Below, in pieces: positions 1 through 10,054 of a DNA stretch of 64,000 bases. The DNA lies in NCBI GenBank assembly GCA_019828565.1, contig JAHDYR010000034.1, forward strand, positions 62,001-126,000, given 5' to 3'. The notes below the pieces were generated by a model, which saw nothing but the letters and a program-made list of their open reading frames with translations, was not told the DNA's origin and ran no database searches. A program made the position numbers and the translations under genes. How positions within the stretch are numbered: position 1 is the first letter of the stretch; the number at the start of each line of letters is the position of its first letter. This DNA comes from Carpediemonas membranifera (lineage: Eukaryota; Fornicata).

Positions 1-1
1 G

Positions 2-223
2 TACCCCTCCCATAAGGCGATCGAGAAGGCAGCGTCGCAGTACGGCGCCAAGGTCTACCAGATCTCTGCCAAGGAGGGCACCGGCACCGATGAGCTGTTC
101 AAGGACCTCGCCCGCGTTCTCATGGAGCGCCGCGCGAAGGCAGTCAGCAGCCCGGCCCCCGCCGCGGTCCAGCTGAAGGGGGAGGCGGCGGGGAAGGGTT
201 CCTCGCAGGGCTGTCCGTGCTAG
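2..223 (+). CDS. Rab-family small GTPase, C-terminal fragment
   Basis: Only the last 73 codons lie in the window; the 5' end is off the left edge. The reading frame opens with a helix-rich stretch and then shows the G5-type block YQISAKEGTGTDELF, the SAK signature that contacts the guanine base in Ras-superfamily GTPases. A hypervariable tail rich in Ala, Pro and Gly follows, ending in GCPC before a TAG stop. A C-terminal CxC is the dual geranylgeranylation signal typical of Rab proteins, so the product should be a membrane-attached regulator of vesicle traffic. The subfamily cannot be told without the switch regions. Confidence 0.85.
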   Translation, partial: YPSHKAIEKAASQYGAKVYQISAKEGTGTDELFKDLARVLMERRAKAVSSPAPAAVQLKGEAAGKGSSQGCPC

Positions 224-501
224 ACTGGGCGGGTCATATTATTGTAAAGTAGCCTTATTGGCAGGGCTAAAATTGCAGATCGGACGCATCCGGCGCTTCT
301 GGGCGTGTGAGGAACTCAACGGACGCTTTTGTATCTCAGGATCGTATTATTTGCAACCGGATCGCAGCCCACAATTGAACTCAAAATAGCGCTGAACCTT
401 GCAGTTACAGTACCAGCGTCAGGTACACTACTACTACAGTCGGCTGTATCGGCTGACTAAACTGCACCTTGAACTTTCGACGAACACCGAGCAAACGAAA
501 T

Positions 502-3037
502 ATGCAACCTATGGCTTCTAGAAACAATTCTAGGGCTTCAACTCCAAGAATACGGCGTGGTGATTCCGTTGTAGCATTAGATCAAGTCAAAAATCTCACC
601 AATGCTGGTATTGCGACAAGTCCTGAAAATGTGAAGGTTGTGGTCCGTGTTCGCCCGCCAAACAACAGGGAAACAACTCTGGATGTTGTTGCAGAGGCAG
701 ATGAACCAAATACGATTCACGTACGGCAGGTGACGAAGACGTTTGACCGCGTCTTCGGGCCGGGGTCCAAGCAGTCGCAGGTATATAACGACGTGGCCTC
801 CAACTCCGTCTCAGCTGTGCTCGACGGCTTCAACTCGACGATCATCGCCTACGGTCAGACGGGTACCGGTTTGTTTCATGGCCCATCCCGCGGCTCCCCA
901 CACTTACACAGGCAAGACGTACACGATGACCGGGGGTGGGGCCGAGGTGGACCTCAACTCCCCGACGTCGGTCCCGGAGGAGCACGTTGCGGACAGTGTC
1001 GAGGACAGCGCGGGTATCATACCCCGGGCCGCCTCGCACATCTTCCGGTTCGTTCAGGACAAGCTCGATGAGGTCGAGATCAATGTCTACTGCTCCTACT
1101 GCGAGATATACAACGAGCGTCTGTTCGACCTGCTCTACCTGCGGGACTCGGACCACGACCTCCCAGGCCACCTCGGCCCGGGCATTGTAAGCGTCCTCCC
1201 GACAGCTGCCAGCAACGGTACGAGAGCGGCGCTGAGCGCGCTGCAGCAGCTTGAGATCCGGGAGGACAAGGAGCGCGGCATCTTCGTCCAGGGTCTGACC
1301 GAGGTGCTGTGCTCGTCCGTGCAGGACGTGCTTTCCCTTATCGCCCAGGGCGTCAAGAACAGGGCCGTCCGGGCCACTGACTACAACGCCTGGTCGTCAC
1401 GGTCGCACTCGATCTTCCAGCTCATCGTGGAGAGCCGCCCCATCGATGGCCGGGAACCCATTATCACGAGGTCGAAGCTGAACCTTGTTGACCTGGCGGG
1501 GTCCGAGAAGTGGCGCACCCACATGGAGATGCAGGTCGACCGCATCGCCGAGCTGACGGCGATCAACCAGTCGCTGTCGACGCTGGGCAAGTGCATCCAC
1601 GCCCTCACACAGGCCGGGCGATCCCACATCCCATTCAGAGACTCGAAGCTGACCCGGCTGCTGGCGGACTCCCTTGGTGGCAACGCCAAGACGGTCTTCA
1701 TCGTAACGGTGTCGCCCTCGGTCCTCAATGAAGAGGAGACGCTCAGCACGGTCAAGTTCGCCGACAGGGCGAAGCGGGTCGTCACGCACGTGAAGCGGAA
1801 CGAGGTCCTCGACGGCACGATGCTCATCAAGCGGTACGAGGCGGAGATCCATCGGCTGCGGACCCTGTTGTCCAAGGGCGGCGTGGCCGAGGACTCCCAA
1901 CGGCTGGCCGCCTCCGAGGAGGAGAACCTGCGGCTCCGGGAGGAGAACTCGCGGCTGACCCGGCAGCTGTACCTCGTCCGGGAGGAGAACCGCGCCCTGG
2001 CGGCATCCCAGGGCGGGGGGGATCCGACCGCAGTCCGCAACGAGTTCCTGGAGCACCGCGTGCAGCAGATGGAGGCTGAGCGGTATGACCTGCTGGCCCG
2101 CATCTCGGACGGCGACTCCTTCCGGGGCTGGGTCGACTCGCTGAAGATCGACCGCGCCCAGCAGTCCGTGTCCGCCGAGCAGAAGCTCAGCCTCATGGAG
2201 CGGTCGCTGGCCTCCCAGTCGGCCGAGCTACAGCACACGAAGAAGCTGTTCGTCCGCGAGGTGCGTGCCCTGCAGGACGAGCTGTCCAAGAAGACCCAGT
2301 TGCTGCTGTCCGCCGAGACAGACCTCGCCAAGGCCCGCCGCACCGCCGTCCGCGTGTCCCCCCGAGGTGAGGCGGTGCTGCCGACCGACCAGGTCGAGCG
2401 GGTGTCGAGGTCTGTCCGGTCCCGCCTGGCCAAGGCCGTGCGACGGTACGACGAGGACGGGCGGCTGGCCGGGCTGGCGGAGGACGTCTGCAACCAGGCG
2501 GCAGCGGCGCTGTACAGCCTCTACGCCGAGCACGAGTCCGTGGTGAAGCAGCTCATGCCTGCCGCCCAGCCGCTGCCGCCCCCCAACCTCGACGACCTGC
2601 GGCGGATGGTGCGGTCAATCGAGGAGACGGCGGACCACCCGCCCTCGCCCCGGCCCCCGCCGGCCCGGCCCCCGCACCAGACGATGGGCGCGGTGGGATC
2701 TGAAGGGGGGCGGCCGATGTCCCCTCGGGAAACCCACGTCAGCCCCAGGCGGGAGGCCAAGCCGCAGTCGATCGCCCAGAGTCTGGACAGGTTCTTCCAC
2801 GAGTCCCCGCGGCCGGCCAAGGCTGGGGGCGATCGGCCCGAATCGGCATTGAAGCGACTGCAGCACCTCAACAGTCTGCTGGCGAACCCGCCGTCGGACC
2901 GCAAGATCCTGCCGCCCCCGCCTGGCCCGAGCACCGGGGGTGGAGAGCCGGAGCAGCTGAGGCGGGTGCTGGACCGGCTGGGGCCCGACCGTCTGGCGGA
3001 GTTCGCGAAGAAGCTGAAACAGGCGGAGACGGCGTGA
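502..3037 (+). CDS. Kinesin motor protein, N-terminal motor, one 43-nt intron
   Basis: ATP-driven microtubule motor. Exons are 502-868 and 912-3037 (830 residues). The 43-nt intron begins GTTTGT and ends CTTACACAG. It splits the P-loop codon for Gly, and splicing restores YGQTGTGKTYTMTGG. Further motor motifs are KVVVRVRPP near the N-terminus, switch I SSRSHSIF and switch II LVDLAGSEK, then INQSLSTLGKCIHAL. The motor ends near residue 420. A heptad-rich coiled coil runs to about residue 620, followed by a Pro/Arg-rich tail with PPPPGP and SPR motifs. ATG 502 is chosen because no earlier ATG is in frame. The kinesin subfamily is not recognised. Confidence 0.95.
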
Positions 3038-3278
3038 GGGCGTCTGGGGCCATTGTACTCTATGCGCGCTGTCAAGACCGCGGGCCACCATGCGAGAGAC
3101 ATTAAACCTTGCTGTGTCCTCCTTTACATGAGCTTCGCTGTTATGTGAGGCGGCTGGGGGCAGTTAGATCGTCATGGGCCATGACACGCGGTTCTCACCA
3201 GACCAGTGTCGGCAATGATCTGGCGCATATTATGTGTCTAACGCGCACCCCTGACCCATATTTACAATGCTTACAATA

Positions 3279-3863
3279 CTAGGTGCGGGTGACTCTACGC
3301 CAAGTCTTCTGGACAAAGCCGATGACGAGGTCATGCGAGAATGGAATGAAGGAAAGCGAGTACCACAAAAGAGCGCCGTACACGACCAGGGCAATGACCA
3401 GGCAGAGCAACACCAGGACAAAATCGTGTGAGCCAAAGATGAAAGTGATGGCGATGGGGATCAACACGATGAGGCTCAGCGCGACGATAAATGTGATCGT
3501 GGCCGGTGCGCGCACCTTGTCCATGGCCATACGGAGCTGCTTGACAGGGTGGAACAGGAGGCAGGTGCTGCCGATGGTCAGGCACATGCCGCCGACGAAG
3601 AGGAGCAGGAAGAGGATCACACTCTCGAACAGCGCGAGCACGCCGGCCAGGGATGTGAGAAAACCAATGGAAAACATCGCAGCGAAAATGTAGATACGCA
3701 GGGTTTGAGAAAGACCGAAGGGTCTGTACCCCTGAAACATAAGAGCGTATGATCCAGCGTCTCTCGCGCTTCGAAGTGCTGCATATGGGTTTTTGGCAGC
3801 ATTCATAATACCATGTGATCCACCAGCAGCTACTGCCTTTGTTCCAAGCGTCACAAGTCCCAT
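3279..3863 (-). CDS. SFT2/Got1-family vesicle transport membrane protein
   Basis: Four-helix Golgi membrane protein of the SFT2/Got1 family, which acts in vesicle fusion and transport at the Golgi. The first hydrophobic segment follows FGLSQTLRIYIF. A second short segment is followed by the hallmark block LLFHPVKQLRMAMDKVRAPAT, and the fourth helix ends in ALLWYSLSFIPFSHD, all typical of SFT2. The ATG at 3863 gives 194 residues, within the usual size range. An in-frame ATG at 3971 would add 36 Gly/Arg-rich residues that do not look like family sequence. The gene is divergent from the RRM gene at 4013, with about 150 bp of shared promoter space. Confidence 0.8.
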   Translation of the reverse strand: MGLVTLGTKAVAAGGSHGIMNAAKNPYAALRSARDAGSYALMFQGYRPFGLSQTLRIYIFAAMFSIGFLTSLAGVLALFESVILFLLLFVGGMCLTIGSTCLLFHPVKQLRMAMDKVRAPATITFIVALSLIVLIPIAITFIFGSHDFVLVLLCLVIALVVYGALLWYSLSFIPFSHDLVIGFVQKTWRRVTRT

Positions 3864-4012
3864 TTGTCGATTTTGCGTGGTTAAACTGCATCGGCCCCTG
3901 CTGGTCGGTAAGCAGCCCCGGCCGCCATAATACCAGCCAGGGCCACCCCCCACACGTGACTGGGGGTACATGACCTATCATCACCATTCGCAGGATAAGG
4001 CCAGTCGACGCG

Positions 4013-5053
4013 ATGTCCCCAAGGTCAGCGGCCTCAAGGCTAAGAATCCCAGCATATGTTGCACATGATCTGCTTGAGGATAAGTTACAGCAAAAGTTTA
4101 GCTATGAGTCAATACAGGACCTCCTTGATGCTATCAGCACCAATAATGAGCGTATGTTCAGTCTGCTGTATAGCGGGCCGCTCAGCTTGAAGGCAGTGAA
4201 GGATATTCTAGATGAGGCTGATCGTGAGTACCTTGCCTCCGATCAGGAGTCGGAAGAAAAGAAACCAAAGGAGGCGAGGCCCCGACACAACAGCCCGCCC
4301 CGAGTAGACGTGCTGTTCGCATACAGGCCAACCGACAAAGACCACGGCGCACACGCCATTGTCGTGGACCGCATCCCGCGCCAGGACTTCTCGGTCGCTG
4401 TGATCGCACGGTTCTTTGAGGATTTCGAGGTCAAGGCCATCGTGCTCGGTTCTAGAGGGTCGGCTGTCGTCCAGTTCGAGACTTTCAAGGACGCAGACGA
4501 TGCCCTCCACATGCGGCTCTTCGGCGGCGACGCGCAGGCCTCGTGGGCGGAGGTCGCCCAGCCCCGAGACAGGGAGGCCCGGCCAAGTCGGCCGGCCCAG
4601 GGCGACATGACGAGCCGGGGTGCCGTTAAGCGGAAGGTGTCCATTGAAACGACGAAGCTGAGGCAGAAGCAGTTCGAGCAGAAGCAGCAGCATGTCGAGT
4701 TCAGGGAGAAGCTGGCCGCGAAGCTCGAGGCCGGGGAGATCACCAGGGCGAAGTACGATGACCTCCTGGCCCGACTCGCCGGCGTCGAGAAGCGGGCCCG
4801 GTCGGAAGCCCAGGCCAAGCCCCGTTCCACCCTGCGGGTCTGGAACTTCCCGGACGGCATGGACGCCGCCGCACTGCAGCGGGCTATCAACGATGAGCTC
4901 GGCGACGGCGCGGTGAGCAGGGCTCGGCTGCTGGAGGGCCAGGAGCGGCGGGAGGCGGTCGTCCTCATCGACGACGGCGCCATGCAGCAGACAGACCGGC
5001 TCCAGTTCGTGTTCGGGCGGTACAAGGGCGAGAATCCCTTTGACGATGAGTAA
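4013..5053 (+). CDS. RRM-containing RNA-binding protein (RBM26/27-like layout)
   Basis: A 346-residue protein. An N-terminal helical segment (about residues 10-60, PAYVAHDLLEDKLQQKF onward) resembles a PWI-type bundle. An acidic/basic linker follows. A first RRM lies near residues 105-170 (AIVVDRIPRQDFSV ... GSAVVQFETFKDADDAL). A charged coiled-coil helix (about 205-265) leads to a second, weaker RRM near 275-340 starting RSTLRVWNFPDGMD. The order PWI-like, RRM, coiled coil, RRM resembles the RBM26/27 group that works in nuclear RNA turnover, but the match is by layout rather than sequence. No intron is needed and ATG 4013 is the first in frame. Confidence 0.7.
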   Translation: MSPRSAASRLRIPAYVAHDLLEDKLQQKFSYESIQDLLDAISTNNERMFSLLYSGPLSLKAVKDILDEADREYLASDQESEEKKPKEARPRHNSPPRVDVLFAYRPTDKDHGAHAIVVDRIPRQDFSVAVIARFFEDFEVKAIVLGSRGSAVVQFETFKDADDALHMRLFGGDAQASWAEVAQPRDREARPSRPAQGDMTSRGAVKRKVSIETTKLRQKQFEQKQQHVEFREKLAAKLEAGEITRAKYDDLLARLAGVEKRARSEAQAKPRSTLRVWNFPDGMDAAALQRAINDELGDGAVSRARLLEGQERREAVVLIDDGAMQQTDRLQFVFGRYKGENPFDDE

Positions 5054-5247
5054 ACAACCGGTTCCCGTTTCTGGAGAGTCTGGACCCGCGCACGGATGAT
5101 ACCACAGACAGACTTCCCATGGCTTCATGGTGAGGTTATCGTCTGTGGATGGTCTGGTTGCCGAAATTGGGGATTTGGCCATTTGGCGCTATTGTGCCAA
5201 TTTCGCCAAACCCAAAATCGAATTTGACCCACTTTAAGCCAGCACTG

Positions 5248-6373
5248 ATGGGCAGCGAAGACATTGATAAGCACGTGCTTCGAAAATACGAAATTGTACG
5301 TAAGGTCGGCAAGGGCGCCTACGGCATCGTCTGGAAGGCAACTGAGAAGAAGACTGGAGAGGTTCAGGCCCTCAAGAAGATCTTCGATGCATTCCAGAAC
5401 GAAACTGATGCCCAGCGCACTTTCCGCGAGATCATGTACCTCCAGGAGCTCGAGCACCCAAACATTGTGATGCTCACCAACGTCCTCAAGGCATCTGACG
5501 ACAACGACATCTACCTGGTCTTTGAGTTCATGGAGACCGACCTGCACGCAGTAATCCGCTCGAACATCCTCCAGGAGGTGCACAAGTCCTACATCATCTA
5601 CCAGCTCCTCAAGGCCCTCCACTACATGCACTCTGGCGACCTCATCCACCGCGACCTCAAGCCCTCCAACATGCTCCTCAACTCCGAGTGCCACATGAAG
5701 CTCGCTGACTTCGGTCTTGCCCGCTCCGTGGCCGTCCTCGAGCGCGGCGAAGAGGCCAACCCCGTCCTCACCGACTATGTCGCCACCCGCTGGTACCGCG
5801 CCCCCGAGATCCTGCTCGGGTCCACCCGCTACACCAAGGGCGTCGACATCTGGTCTGTCGGCTGCATCAGTTCGTCACCCCGCCCCATCTCACACAGTCG
5901 GCGAGCTCCTCGGTGGCCGCCCCATGTTCCCCGGCACCAGTACCATGAACCAGCTCGAGAAGGTCGTCGAGGTCACCGGTCGCCCCGCCGCTGCTGACGT
6001 CGAGGCCATCGGGTCCGCCTTTGCCGACACGATGCTCGAGTCCCTACCGAGCACGACGACTAAGAGCCTCAAGGACATGTACCCGGACGCCGACCCCACC
6101 GCCCTCGACCTCATGGCCCGCATGCTGCAGTTTAACCCCAAGAAGCGCATCACCGTGGCCGAGGCCCTCGAGCACCCCTTCGTCGCTCAGTTCCACAAGG
6201 GCCACGTCGCCGACGAGATCACCCTGCCCAAGCCCATCGAGATCACCGTGGACGACAACAAGCGGTTCAGCATCAACGAGTACAGATCCCGGCTGTACGA
6301 CGACATCATCTCTCGCAAGAGGGCCGCCCGCAAGCGCCGCATGGCTGCTCGCAAGGAGCGCACTGCCAAGTAG
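5248..6373 (+). CDS. ERK7/MAPK15-type MAP kinase, one 28-nt intron
   Basis: Ser/Thr protein kinase of the ERK7/MAPK15 branch, known in other protists for cilium and basal-body functions. Exons are 5248-5869 and 5898-6373 (365 residues). The 28-nt intron starts GTTCGT and ends CTCACACAG. ATG 5248 gives the family N-terminus [20 protein letters not shown]. Visible motifs: glycine loop GKGAYG, catalytic [14 protein letters not shown], the activation loop [14 protein letters not shown], then [15 protein letters not shown]. The phospho-acceptor pair is T-D-Y instead of T-E-Y. A short basic tail ([15 protein letters not shown]) replaces the long C-terminal extension of animal MAPK15. An in-frame upstream ATG at 5149 adds residues unlike the family. 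Confidence 0.93.
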
Positions 6374-6515
6374 AATAAAAGCCTCTCTCGCTTGCTATCT
6401 TAGCGCACCGTATTCTTCACACGGTCGTCTGGATCAGACAACGATTCTGAGCTGGTACGATTTGATGTAGTCATTTTGAGTCAAATTGAGTCAGTTCTGC
6501 AAGAACGTAGCCTAT

Positions 6516-7011
6516 ATGTCTGACGTCGAGTTCGAACGTGCCGATGCTGGTGCTGCTACCACTTACCCCGCTCAGGCTGGTACCTTGAGAAAGGGCGGGT
6601 TTGTTCCCATCATTTCTTGCTTATCCCAGCTTTGTCGTCATCAAGAACCGCCCCTGCAAGGTTGTTGAGACTTCCGTCTCCAAGACCGGCAAGCACGGCC
6701 ACGCCAAGGTCCACGTTGTCGCTATCGACATCTTCACCGGCCGCAAGCTTGAGGATATCTGCCCTTCCACCCACAATACCGAGATCCCCTTCGTCACCAA
6801 GGGCGATTACATGCTCATCGACATCGAGGAGGACGGCTTCTGCTCCCTCATGACCGACGATGGCAAGACCCGCGACGACCTCAAGTGTCCCGAGGGCGAG
6901 ATTGGCGACGAGATGCGTGCCGCTTTCGACGACGGCAAGGACCTCATCGTCTCCGTCCAGAAGGCTATGGGCGAGGAGTCCATCATCTCCTTCAAGGAGT
7001 CCAACAACTAA
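6516..7011 (+). CDS. Translation factor eIF5A, one 31-nt intron
   Basis: Hypusinated translation elongation factor that helps ribosomes past stalling motifs. Exons are 6516-6598 and 6630-7011 (154 residues, the usual length). The intron GTTTGT...TATCCCAG is phase 2 and splits Gly28, giving TLRKGGFVVIKNRPCKVVE. The hypusine loop SKTGKHGHAK places the modified lysine at residue 49. The C-terminal OB-fold is complete. ATG 6516 gives MSDVEFERADAGAA, a normal eIF5A start. The 5' leader is very short after the MAPK gene, whose stop lies 142 bp upstream. Confidence 0.97.
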
Positions 7012-7408
7012 ACGGGATCTTATTATCTGAGCTTCTTTATGTATTTAATCTAGTACTGTACATACATTTAGACCATCAGCGGGTTCTGCGCGCGTCCGAG
7101 GACGCATGCCGCCGCTGTGGCCGGGCGTTGGGGTCCGCCGGTCTCATCGCTTCGAGTCTCTTGGTCCGGCCCCTTTACTGCACCCCGACAATTGTTTTCC
7201 TGACCTTGCCCATGGATGCCCTGTTCTAACATAAGAACGGATGCAGACATCATCAGGCGCATTCATTGCAGCCTGGTAGACCCTTTTGCTCGTCTCACGC
7301 ACTGTTGCGCAGTGTAAACACATTGTTTGACCCTTCAATAGCACACGCACACCAGCCAAACCTGCGGGCACAAGCGAAAAGATTGTTTCATTCCTCGCCA
7401 TTCACATC
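7012..7408. promoter_or_regulatory. Intergenic region with a 36-bp motif upstream of the S28 peptidase
   Basis: No gene is seen here. At 7303-7338 there is a 36-bp block that, on the minus strand, is nearly identical (one difference) to 20419-20454. In both places the block has the same orientation relative to the adjacent gene and lies roughly 50-70 bp before its ATG (S28 peptidase here, the 432-residue minus-strand gene there). The core is AACAATGTGTTTA followed by CTGCGCAACA on the minus strand. It may be a shared promoter element or the footprint of a small insertion. Confidence 0.45.
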
Positions 7409-8898
7409 ATGAAGCTTCTCGTGATCCTTTGTCATCTTTTAGTTCTTCAGTGTATGATTTCTGCTGTTCTGGGCGTCCGTCCTGGCCACCTTTCTGCACA
7501 CAGCATGATCATCCAGCAGCAGGAGGCAAACGGCGTCTTCTTCGATGCTGCTGCCCCAGATCAGTATTTCAATCAGGTATGATCACTATAACCATCCAAT
7601 TTACCTAGTACGTTGACCATTTCGATGATCGTGATGCCCGTCTCACTTTCAAGCAACGCTACTGGGTCAACGACACCATGTACCAAGCTGGCGGCCCCAT
7701 CTTCATGCTTGTAGGTGGCGAAGCGCCCTCATCGTCCAAGGAGGTCGCCGGCTACTTCTGGATCAACGATCTCGCCGAGAGATACCACGGCGCCGTCGTC
7801 TCCGTCGAGCACCGCTTCTATGGCGAGTCCCAGCCCTTCACCCGCATCACCACTGACAAGCTCGCCCTCCTTTCTTCCGCCCAGGCCCTCGAGGACTTCG
7901 CCGTCTTCGCCTCTGAGTTCCCGTCGCAGTTCACCAAGTTCGCCGGCTCTGAGTGGGTTTCTGTCGGGGGTTCCTACTCCGGCAGCCTCGCGGCCTGGCT
8001 CCGGACCAAGTATCCTCACATCTTCAAGGCCGCCCTGGCCGAATCAGCCCCACTCGAGGCGCTCGACGACTTCACGGCGTATTTCAAGACCGTGCAAGAT
8101 ACACTGGGGACTACGTGCGCTGAGGTCGTCCGCGCCATCTACGACGAGAGCGTGTGGTGCTTCCAAACGGCCGGCGATGAGTGTACTCTGCCCGAGAACC
8201 TGTCGCCGCTCATCGGCTGGGACGCCATGGTGGAGCTCGACTTCGCCTCTTACATGTCCGCTATGACTGACGTCGTCGCCAACACCGTCCAGTACGATAA
8301 GGACCACCCCGGCCGGCTCACAGTGGAGACGCTGTGCAGCGAGCTCACCGCGGCCTCTCAGGTGGGCACTAGTGAACTCCACGCCATGTTCGCCGAGCTC
8401 AACGGGCTCACCGGCCCCGTCGACGCCGACTTCGAGTCGGACGCGGCGGTGCTTAGGACGCACGCCCCAGGGGACGCTGGGCAGGCCTGGATGTGGCAGT
8501 GCTGCAACGAGTTCGCCTTCTTCCAGACGAGCAGCAAGGCGTCGTACGTGCTGCTTCCGGACGGGTCAATCACCCTCGACTACTACCACAGATTGTGCGA
8601 GGCCGGCTTCGGCATCGACTCGGCCAATGTCGCCGCCCGTGTAGCCGAGACTAACGTCCACTACGGCGCCCGTAACATTGTCTCCTCCAACATCGCCTTC
8701 CTGACAAACTCGGAGGACCCCTGGCACAACCTCGCCGTCGAGGGGTCCGCCGCGGGTTGCCGCAACTGCGTTGTCCATCAGACGCCCGGCCACGCCCATT
8801 GCGCCTCGATGTACGCTCCCCGCGCCTCTGACGACGCCGCATTGAAGACGGCCCGGAAGCTGCAGGTGGCGATGCTCGACAGCATCTTCGGGCAATAG
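7409..8898 (+). CDS. Secreted S28-family serine carboxypeptidase, one 32-nt intron
   Basis: Lysosomal or secreted prolyl carboxypeptidase-type enzyme (MEROPS S28). Exons are 7409-7576 and 7609-8898 (485 residues). The intron GTATGA...TTACCTAG is phase 0 and splicing gives DQYFNQYVDHFDDRD, the family's conserved entry motif. The first exon supplies a signal peptide (MKLLVILCHLLVLQCMISA). The catalytic serine is in GGSYSGSLAAW, the aspartate in NSEDPWH and the histidine in TPGHAHCASM. Cysteines in the lid domain suggest disulfides. Complete and apparently functional. Confidence 0.95.
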
Positions 8899-9569
8899 TG
8901 TGATAAAGACCATAGCTGGTTATGATGGTTCCTGTCTGACTGCAAACTCGACTTGTTGTCAATGTGTCAACCGTCGAGTCAAATCGGACCGAGCCACAAG
9001 CGCTCATCGTAGGATTGACTCCAAAACACGGCCGGGAGCTAAATACTTGTCAGCCAAACATCACGTGTAAGTTGGCATGCGCGTCACGTGACAGCCCTTC
9101 ATTAAAAAAATGACATCCTCAACGCTGTTGGATTTCACTCGACCTGGTCAACCGGACTCGGCTGTCTGGAATGTCTGGAATGAGCGAAGAAAATGGGCTA
9201 GCTATCCTAGCCTCATGACCTTCTTTTCATTAACCAACGGGGGGGCGCTTAATTTACACAATGTTAACGAGGAAGCTAGTGTAAGTTGAACGTGAAGTCC
9301 TCTCCGCTTACCGAGGGAGAAGGAGTATACCAGTCGTAACTGGTACCGTGCCGTCGGATCCGGCGGATCCGAACTTTGCGCCATTCTGTCCGCCTAAACT
9401 GCGTGACTCGCCTGACCGGCGAAACACCTTTTGCCCGGAGTGAGGCTATCACATCGCCCTCCGCTCCGGGCCCGTTACCCGAGGTAACCTTACTGACGAT
9501 GTAGCGCCAATTCCGCAGTCGTTCTCCCATATTCAGTGGAGCCTCGAACCCAATCGATTGTCTCTCGGA
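8899..9569. other. Intergenic, no gene recognised
   Basis: Between the S28 gene and repeat R1 no convincing gene is seen. The right part (about 9,200-9,570) has the same GC-rich character as the dispersed repeat that follows and may be a diverged part of it, but no matching copy of this part was found in the window. Confidence 0.4.
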
Positions 9570-9570
9570 G

Positions 9571-9723
9571 TACCACTCGAGCCCATTGGCACCCGGGGTG
9601 CTGAGACGCCCGAGAGGGCGCACGGAAACGCGCAGTTTATGGCATCAGAATTTCGAATGCCCAAAGGAGCCCGAGAAGAATAAATCCTTTACCCCCCTTT
9701 GGGAGTATGAGTTAGGTGGCTAG
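9571..9723. repeat. Dispersed repeat R1, uninterrupted copy
   Basis: About 153 bp starting TACCACTCGAGCCCATTGGC and ending GAGTTAGGTGGCTAG. The same sequence occurs at 42680-42770 plus 47095-47162, where LTR element D splits it at TGCCC. This copy is therefore the empty site for that insertion. The split copy lies directly upstream of DIRS-like element F, so R1 is probably part of a DIRS-type terminal region. Confidence 0.8.
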
Positions 9724-9752
9724 TCTAGCAATTAGTAGTAGAGGAGCGAACA

Positions 9753-9949
9753 GCTTCGTGCTCGAAGTTAAGTGGCGCTAGGGAGCGCAGCTGGCAGGTT
9801 CCGGCGTGGGTCGGAAGCAACCGACCAGATTTTATTTAGGCTATGTATCCGTCCAAATTCGACACAATGGTGTCGAGACGTCAGTGCTCATGAACGAGGC
9901 CGTGGCCGCGCGAGTCTACCACGCTCGGCGGACAACAACTCAGGCAGCG
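9753..9949. repeat. Dispersed repeat R2, copy 1
   Basis: About 197 bp starting GCTTCGTGCTCGAAGTTAAG, repeated almost without change at 27980-28176 (I see only two or three differences). It follows R1 by 30 bp here and precedes the LTR region of element A in the other place. It shows no coding signal and is probably a relic end of a retroelement. Confidence 0.75.
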
Positions 9950-9982
9950 AACACATACATATACATAACATCAGCCAAAATT

Positions 9983-10054
9983 GGGGTCAGCCGGGATTTG
10001 AACCCGGGACCTCCTGCACCCGAAGCAGGAATCATACCCCTAGACCACTGACCC
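9983..10054 (-). tRNA. tRNA-Pro, anticodon CGG
   Basis: On the minus strand a 72-nt cloverleaf can be drawn. The 7-bp acceptor stem GGGTCAG/CTGACCC is followed by the discriminator C. The D arm contains GGTCTAGGGGTATGA, the A box. The anticodon stem CCTGC/GCAGG encloses the loop TTCGGGT with anticodon CGG. The T arm GGTCCCGGGTTCAAATCCCGG contains the B box. Layout and sequence match eukaryotic tRNA-Pro. No intron. It is flanked upstream (on the plus strand) by repeat R2, as expected where retroelements target Pol III genes. Confidence 0.95.

Noticed and set aside
842-1171. Antisense frames within the kinesin and many other GC-rich genes
   Set aside because: They overlap strongly supported genes, have no domains and arise from GC-rich third positions.
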